Shown here: positions 57,201 through 64,000 of the stretch, piece by piece
Layout of the letters: each line of letters begins with the position of its first letter
How positions within the stretch are numbered: position 1 is the first letter of the stretch
NCBI RefSeq assembly: GCF_963678975.1
Contig: NC_089276.1
Location: forward strand, 25,403,059 to 25,467,058
Reading direction: 5' to 3'
Source of the DNA: Dysidea avara
Taxonomy: Eukaryota; Porifera; Demospongiae; Dictyoceratida; Dysideidae
DNA: 64,000 nucleotides
Notes under the pieces: generated by a model
What the model was told of the DNA's origin: nothing
The model's input: only the letters and a program-made list of their open reading frames with translations
Database searches by the model: none
Position numbers and translations under genes: made by a program

Positions 57201-60200
57201 AAGTTTTGGAAAATTATAGAACAAACACAATTGCTCAGACATTTTTATATTATACAGTTCACTTCTGGGGCTAAACCAATGAAAAACCCATGAAAGTCCA
57301 GTGAAGTTTTCATTGGTAGCTTTCATTAGTGGCCATGAAAATGCATTGAAATACATTTTCACAGGATATTCATTGTGAAAACTGATGAAAATTCAGTAAA
57401 AATGCTTCAACAATAATCAATGAATACCCAACGAAAAGTAATGAAATAATTTCATTGACTTCTTGTGGCTTTTCATTGATTATTTTCAAGCATTTTCATT
57501 GAGTTTTCATCAGATTTTATGATGAATATCTTATTTCACTGCATTTTCATGGCCACCAATGAAAGCTACCAATGAAATTTACACGTCTTTTTTAAAAATC
57601 TGTTTTCATTGAGTTAGCTCCAGTAGTGGTTGAATTGACTGCATTTCATTTTCCTTGTATATAGCTATGTAGCCATACCCATAGTCAAATAATAACAATA
57701 ATGTTTGTCATAGCCAAAACATTTATGTCTATACAAAGGTGTAAGATCTGAGAGCTATATAGTGTCTGTGAAGTATAAACAGGAGTGTTAGAATGTTGTA
57801 CATGGAGGCTTAATTCTATTGCAGTATTCTATAGTAACATAGTCTGAAGCGGCTTGTTCTTCTCAATGCTCACACAATTGTGATGACCAGCTGATAGTTG
57901 TGTATGTAGCTGAAGATTCCTCAAAATAGTATTAAAGGTATAACTACAAGCATAATAGAATACAGTAGGCTTTTCTGTATCAAAGTCCTTTGCACAAAAA
58001 ATAAAAAAATTACTTTGACCACATGTTATAACTTCAAAGGCAAATTTCAGGGTACTTATACACCCTGCATGGTTCGAACCAGGGACCTCCATACCTAACA
58101 CCTGCATTCTTAACCACTGAACCACTGCTACCTTGGCTGATCACCTCACTTAATTTCTGCTTTATAAATGAAATTTCTAGTTGAAATCTGCTCATAATCA
58201 AATGTTTGTAATTTCATAGATCTACCAATAGAGGTACTAGATTGTTCTAGAACATTCTGTGTATGTTCTATTAGAAGTCCTCAAAAAAATGTGCACTCTA
58301 TTAGAGTATTACAATAATATTATCAAATATTGAATTAAATCATGCAATGAAATACATTTATAAGTCTGTCTTCAATAATCATCATTGTATCTACATAGAA
58401 AAGAAGAAATGTGAGTGAAAACAAACCTCAAAGTCAGCCATAGACTGGTTTTGGGGCCTTATAAAGTACAAAAAGGAGTGAAATCCACACAAAAACAGCC
58501 AAGCTGTGAAAAAATGGTGCGGCCTTAAAAAGCCTGGGTGAAAAAAGTTGTGAAATCAATGGTGGCGGCCAAGAAATGGCTGCAATAATGTTAATGCTAA
58601 AAATTTTAATAATGGCTGTGTGCATTGTAAAATTTATTAGCATTAACATCATTGCAGCCATTTCTTGGCTGCCACCATTGATTTCACAACTTTTTTCACC
58701 CAGGCTTTTTAAGGCCGCACCGCTTTTTCACAACTTGGCTGTTTTTGTGTGGATAGAATGTTTTCATTAAGTAACTTGTATTTTAAAGCCAACTAAATGT
58801 TTAATAAGTGCTGAAAATTTCATGGCCAAGCAACAATGGAATACAAAGTTATGATGCATCAAAGTTGGAAAAAGTAGGCCATTTTATGTGTCCACATGCC
58901 CTATCTTTGCAGGCCCTGTCACATTTTATTATTGCTTATGTGATGAAAGCCATGCATCTGATTTTACATCCTACAGCACTCAGATGGAAGCGATTTGTCA
59001 CCCTTAATCCTATGAGTGGAAAAACGTTGTGTTAAGGTGAGACTATAGCATATTCACAAGTGGTTCACTGCATTTTTTAATACGGATCACACCCACTTTT
59101 GAGTAACACAAGATGACCACTCTACAGCGAAGCATACCCTTATAGATGTTTAGTAAATGTTGTAAACAGTCTGTAAACGATGCAGCATCTTTTGATATAC
59201 TTGTAAAATCACTTCATTGAAATTTTCTGTGATACCCGTAAGACTTCCCGTTCATGTTAACAAATGTAGTCACAACGTTAGTTTCTGCTGACCCATAATC
59301 AAGTTTTAAAAATTATTCTATATAATAAATTCAGTGGTTGATCTCGTATTGGCTTGGGTGATTAGCTGCCTGCCATTGGCTATTAGCCTGCAATTGGCAT
59401 GGTACATAATTATTAGTTGTATCACATGCCATTATGATTTGCCTGATAAATACACCCACACCCTCAGACTTGCTGCCCTTGGCTTGGGTGTCCATACATA
59501 TCAGGCTAATCACTTCATACAACTATTACATACTCAGTTTGACAAACTCTATGTCAAGTTTGAACCTAAACATAATTGTTTCTGTGTGTTTAAGTTCAAG
59601 GTTAAAATTAATTATGATAATTTGTCTGTTAATATACTGGAATCTGATTAGCTACATGGAACACCTTTAATTCTAGTCTCTGTTGATGCAGCTTAAGCAG
59701 ACAGCAGCTGTCATTATTATAGAGTAGGGGCATTGTTAAACTTGTATCAGAAATGTTCCTCAGACTAACAACAAACCTAATTAGTATTTGTTATTAATTG
59801 ACTAAATTTAGTTACTTTCTTGTAACCTTGTTAGAACCATTACAAGAGTGTTCTAAACACCACCTGCAAATATCAAGCATGGTGTCCAATACAACATATA
59901 TCCCCATAAGTTGTTTGCTTATCAAAACAATTAACACTTTGCATAACGCAGCACCAAAGTTGGTCAGCTGGTATTATAATGTTTTAGCTATAATCAGTTT
60001 TACTATATAGTCTCTATAACAGTCTGTTCCGTTTGTATCACAAATATCTCAACATAACTGTTACACGTGTAACTATAACAATCCCATTGTGACCATCTCA
60101 GATGTATAAACTGTATTGAAGTTTTGCTTTAGAGCCCTGTCCATTAGATAATATCAAGAACTTATGCTAAAGCCCATTTATTAAATTTACTGTACTAATG

Positions 60201-61237
60201 TCACTTGTGTTGCTCTATGCTAATGCCTGGTATTTACACTGAGAACATTGTCATTTGATGGATTAATTCGTAGTTATATTTCATAAGCTAAAAGATTTGT
60301 AAATTGTTGTGACCTCAAAACCACAACAGTAGTACAACCATTTAAACCATGTAATTTTAACATTATTAAGGTAACAAAGTTAATAAGGACAGCTCAAAAC
60401 ACCTAATGTAACCATCTCTGCAAAAATCATGCGGTCTTATAGCCCTTCCGAATTTACAAGCTCGAAACTCATGTATAATTCTTTAATGGGACATGCAAAT
60501 TAAAATCTCAATCATATAGTTTTTAATAATTATCATGAACACCATGTGTTTCCAGCACCCTTGGACCTCTCAACTGTACTGCTTCCAGCACCTGTCAGCT
60601 TCAATTGTGTACTGCATAGCTTGGTTGCTTCAGAAATATGAAAGTCACTTTTAATGGGATGGTGGGATGTTTATGATTGGTAAGCGGCAAAATGAAATAG
60701 GAAGGCAACCAACACACATAAGTAATTATAATTCTGCATATATCGGCTTAAAATCTAGCTAGGTATGTAAGCGCAGTTCATAATCCCACCTTACTACTTT
60801 GTGAGAAACTTTTCTGCAAAAGCAACTGACTTACATTATTACTAGTAATGGAGACCTATATTGATCCACAATGCTAGTATCACATGTAGGTGACAATGTG
60901 CAAGTTGTGTCCATAGCAATGGTAAATAATGAACAACCATGGTAAGAATGTGTAGAAAATATGTTATTGAGATATCTATACACAATTAAGTAGCATACGC
61001 TAAGTAAGTATTTGTGGCTTTAGCCAACATGTTATACTCATTTACCCTCGTATTTGTTTCCTTAAAATCCAATATGTATATCAGCTAGTTATTACAATAT
61101 GAAAACTGTGTATCTTGGTTGAAACCAGATTGATGGATCACATCATAGCAAAAAACTACTGCTTATAGGATTCTATTATTATTATTATCATTAAGTCTTC
61201 ATTCTTCTTGAGTATAAAAGCACACATGTTGGTGCAT

Positions 61238-61277
<40 letters not shown>

Positions 61278-63888
61278 AGCAGCTCATATAGTATATATCT
61301 GCGGTCACATAAGTCAGTAACACATACTGACTTTAACCTTACATGTTGTATATGGCAGACATGGTTACTGGCTTACTTGCACATCATGCATGTGGACTGA
61401 TACACAAAACATTTAACCATTTATACCATACTACCATGCTGGAAGTCAGATAGCTTTTTTATAATTTTATGTGCCTTTGGGAGGTTACTGAATATGTTAT
61501 TCATTGTAGATACTCCTTACAATACTTGTGATATCCGACACCAGGTACCTTAACTTGATTTTTTGCTGTGGTAAGCAATAAATGACTTGGCCCAACCCAA
61601 ACAGCATACAGGGGTATACATAAGATTGTTAATAAAGTTATGTGCAAATTTATACAAAGTAAAGTAGCAACTTGCATGGAAACAACTTCACTAGTCCAAC
61701 AGTGTTACATGTTAACTTCTGTATATGAATTTTGGATAATGACATGTGCATACACTGACATGCATGCAAGGCTCAATTTTTTCACAGTTATCTTCTATAT
61801 ATAGATATGACTCATCCTTTCACATATACCACAGGAGATATAAAGCAGTACAGTATGCACATGTTTTTGACTTTAGTAGGAGTGGTATGGAAATTATGAA
61901 CAAGTCCAATTTCATTGTAGCAACCTCACTGAAGCCATTCACATGCTATCTGTAAATCGACATCGTTGCTAGTGAAAAGACATGACTATGGGATGTATTG
62001 AAGGACATGAAAGGTAAGTCATGGACTCAGTAAATATACAGACAACTAGTGGCTATATAGACATAGTTATGTTCGAAAGTGCTCACCCTTGTCCATAAAA
62101 CTGGATAGACCCTAAGAACCGAATGACTTTGTTCCAGCCCCATTGGTCCTACCACCCCCCCAGAAAAATTAAATATGTAGCTTGCCCACTAATATTATAT
62201 TCATCATATATGGCAGTTATTTTCAAGTTCACTGCTCCCAGTTTTATGGTTGATCTACTTCATCATTTCTGTGAATTTACAAGGTGTGTTTTAAGTTGTA
62301 TACCATGATAAAAATCCTTTCACAACATTTACGATGTACTTACAACCACCCTTAGTACTAATAACACAAAGAGTACCTCCCTTGAAATTATATGGTACTT
62401 CTATATAAAATCTTTGCCAGTTAGATACCCTACATTATACACCTGTATCTATACCTGAAAATCTGACTTTTCCTGAGAACTCTTTATGGTTATAGTTGAC
62501 TCCAGTATCAAGAACGTATACGTCAACACCTCTTCCTGTTAGATCACATCGTACATTAAACCGTTTGTCCAGTTTGTTGCTATTGTTGTCTATCCGATCC
62601 AAGCCCCAGGACATTGTATGTCTTGCACTACCTCCATAAATAAAGTGATCTTCTTCAACGTAATCCACCATGTTCATATGAAGAACCTTTAATAAGACTT
62701 AATTACTGTTATACAAACTATAACATGTAGTGCACAAGGTTAATATGTAATCACAAAATAAAACAATGTCAAGTGTTGTATGAGATTTGGCATAGCAACT
62801 GGCATATATCATAAAATTAAAGTATGTACATGCAGTGCTATATGAATACATGTACATGAGGTACGTAATAACACCTTTATGTAAGGAATTCAACTAGCAT
62901 TGTTATAACTAGTATATATAGTGGATCATTGTGTTAATACATTTAAACCTGCATACGTCTACTAACAATAGTAGTACATGTAGTTTCTATAAGAAAGAAG
63001 TTACATCAAAGTATTTGTAGTCATGGCTGCAGCCACCAAATAGTCTATGATTAATTTTATACTTATATAGTAAATAAAAATATTATCCCTCTACTTCATA
63101 CCTACATAGCCCTACAAGTCAGCATTAATGTGAATTCAACACAATGAAATCTTAATGCTGGCAAAGTGACTAGTTAATTATCAGTCCTAAAAAATGGTGA
63201 CAACAAAAACAGATATCCTTGAAAATCCTTGTTACTAGCAGCCAGGCCTTACAGATTACTAGCAGCACCAGTTTATTAGATGTTACTTGAAGGCTGCTAT
63301 AGGTCATCTTACATGACTAAGTATTCTGCCTAGAGCAACTACCTACAAGTCAGATTAATTTACTAATGTAATTATTTATTTTAGTAATTAAAAGGTTTGT
63401 CTTGCCACATAATTGCCAATAAGACACACATTGATTGAATACTAACAAAAATATGTTTTAGCAACCTATTCATTACCTATAGCTACAGCAATGGCACATA
63501 TATACAAGCCCACGCTCAGCACTACTCCTATACATACAGGCTATTAGTTTACCAAACTAATTTAACATTTGCATACCTGCTGAAGGACATCTGACGATAG
63601 CATAGCTGTGAAACCATATGCAACATTCTTCATTATGCCATTCACTTTGGCTGTACAGTTCGGTACAGTAACATCTATTTCATGCAGTCTATTGATTAGC
63701 TTCCGTAATTCTGATGGTGGTGTGCTATCTTTGACGTGAACTAGGTAACTTTCGGGGACTATTTTATCAGTTGGAGCCTTCAACACTTGAACTCCATCCA
63801 CACAACACAGCAATAGAGCAGTAACAGTTAGTACTGGAAACATCATTCTCACAGGGATGTGGCTAATTGTCATCATTATTTTAGGCAC
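54290..63888 (-). CDS. secreted subtilisin-like serine protease (S8, proteinase K type)
   Basis: Three minus-strand exons: 63577-63888, 62455-62686, 54290-55065; introns about 890 nt and 7.4 kb; 439 residues. Exon 1: signal peptide (MMFPVLTVTALLLCC) and the start of the I9 propeptide (ESYLVHVKD; VAYGFTAMLS). Exon 2 finishes it (VDYVEEDHF) and carries the catalytic aspartate (VYVLDTGVN, D164). Exon 3 has the histidine (DCNGHGTHVAG, H202), oxyanion asparagine (ISGNIEN, N294) and serine (SGSSMAAP, S369; most relatives have GTSMA). All catalytic residues are present, so it should be active after propeptide removal. A second in-frame donor 12 nt on (exon end 62443) would add four residues (IDTG) before CDPIDN; both give phase 1. 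The start at 63888 is the first ATG; MM at residues 15-16 could also serve. Poly(A) signal 54177-54182. A fragment of a paralogue lies at 33540-33670. Confidence 0.9.
55240..55290. repeat. dispersed ATACTCTAATAGAGCAGTCA motif, diverged pair
   Basis: GAGATCCTCTAATATAGCAG followed by TCAAATAGTCTAATAAAACA, inside the large subtilase intron. Other intronic copies lie at about 56310-56336, 57093-57130 and 58263-58310. Confidence 0.55.
56760..56818. mobile_element. right-end fragment of a CAGTGGC-type MITE
   Basis: GGGGGAGGGATCATATGCCC ... CTACCTGGATCTGCCACTG resembles the right terminus of the element at 11845-12049. No left end found. Confidence 0.4.
57260..57629. mobile_element. palindromic MITE in the subtilase intron
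   Basis: Nearly the whole 370 bp folds back: CACTTCTGGGGCTAAACCAA at the left pairs with the complement ending CAGTAGTG, and internal TTTTCATTG/CAATGAAAA words pair throughout. No coding capacity. Confidence 0.7.
58000..58135 (-). mobile_element. tRNA-derived SINE
   Basis: Minus strand begins GGTAGCAGTGGTTCAGTGGT (A-box region) and reaches CTGGTTCGAACCATGCAGGG (B box), the layout of a tRNA, but the acceptor stem does not pair and a body follows (to about 58000), so it is a SINE head rather than a tRNA gene. Confidence 0.6.
58487..58757. mobile_element. foldback MITE with about 125-bp arms
   Basis: CCACACAAAAACAGCCAAGC at the left and GCTGTTTTTGTGTGG at the right are the outer ends; the arms (58487-58613 and 58624-58755) stay nearly complementary through GGCGGCCAAGAAATGG. 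The two similar frames on opposite strands are palindrome artefacts. One arm recurs at 44350-44475. Confidence 0.8.
58760..62430. other. subtilase intron, otherwise featureless
   Basis: No coding signal in about 3.7 kb except a (CA)n microsatellite at 61239-61271. The 105-codon frame at 59334-59651 has no start context or known domain and lies opposite to the host gene. Confidence 0.45.
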
Positions 63889-64000
63889 AGTAATTTAGTA
63901 AGATATAATTACAGAGCCAGTTAACTGTCCATGCACACACAGAATGACAGCTGCAATTAACAATCAATTTAACATACCTTAGCTAAGAAATCGGTCAGTT
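63889..64000. other. upstream of the subtilase start
   Basis: 112 bp of presumed 5' leader or promoter, cut by the window end. No TATA box visible. Confidence 0.3.

Noticed and set aside
58060-58135. Genuine tRNA gene on the minus strand
   Set aside because: A and B boxes are present but the acceptor stem does not pair and a SINE body follows.
59334-59651. 105-codon frame in the subtilase intron
   Set aside because: No recognisable domain or start context; lies in a repeat-rich intron on the opposite strand.

Overview
The window reads as nuclear DNA of a marine invertebrate, most likely a demosponge. The sequence is AT-rich, genes are split by minimal introns of about 52-100 nt, and it carries a TRAF-family adaptor, a mitochondrial ribosomal protein and decayed NLR-type repeats. 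The combination of right-handed beta-helix ectodomains with a multi-pass membrane C-terminus, as far as I recall, is found in sponges and some other basal eukaryotes. There are no operons, Shine-Dalgarno sites or CRISPR arrays. Genus cannot be fixed from the sequence alone.

Layout. 1-13 kb is a transposon graveyard: a 3.75-kb nested palindrome (557-4308) beside a Death-domain gene fragment (4313-4676, minus), a non-LTR retrotransposon interrupted by nested hAT-type elements, several GGCC-ended TAA/TTA-flanked MITEs and two hAT-like MITEs. 13-23.5 kb is a duplicated block holding two intact three-exon genes for short single-Ig-domain membrane proteins (15432-16224, 18638-19476), a decayed third copy, the main exon of mitochondrial ribosomal protein uL14m (MRPL14, minus) and its pseudogene. 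23.6-30 kb has LINE debris and foldback MITEs. 30151-32646 is a complete six-exon TRAF gene. 33-49 kb is mostly non-coding with pseudogene scraps (subtilase, beta-helix protein, Ig signal exon, LRR), a 21-bp minisatellite, a pogo-type MITE, a TTAA-flanked element, and a SINE/microsatellite cluster at 46.5-48.9 kb. 49087-53189 is a large beta-helix plus multi-TM receptor-like gene broken by several frameshifts and three in-frame stops. 54290-63888 (minus) is a three-exon secreted subtilase of the proteinase K type with a 7.4-kb intron full of repeats.

How they fit together. The coding content (Ig-type surface proteins, beta-helix/multi-TM receptor, TRAF adaptor, Death domain, LRR relic, secreted protease) is what one expects of a recognition or innate-immunity neighbourhood, and three of the families have dead paralogues within the same 64 kb, so local duplication and decay has been active. 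That functional link is inference from domain types; no direct evidence in the sequence ties these genes into one pathway.
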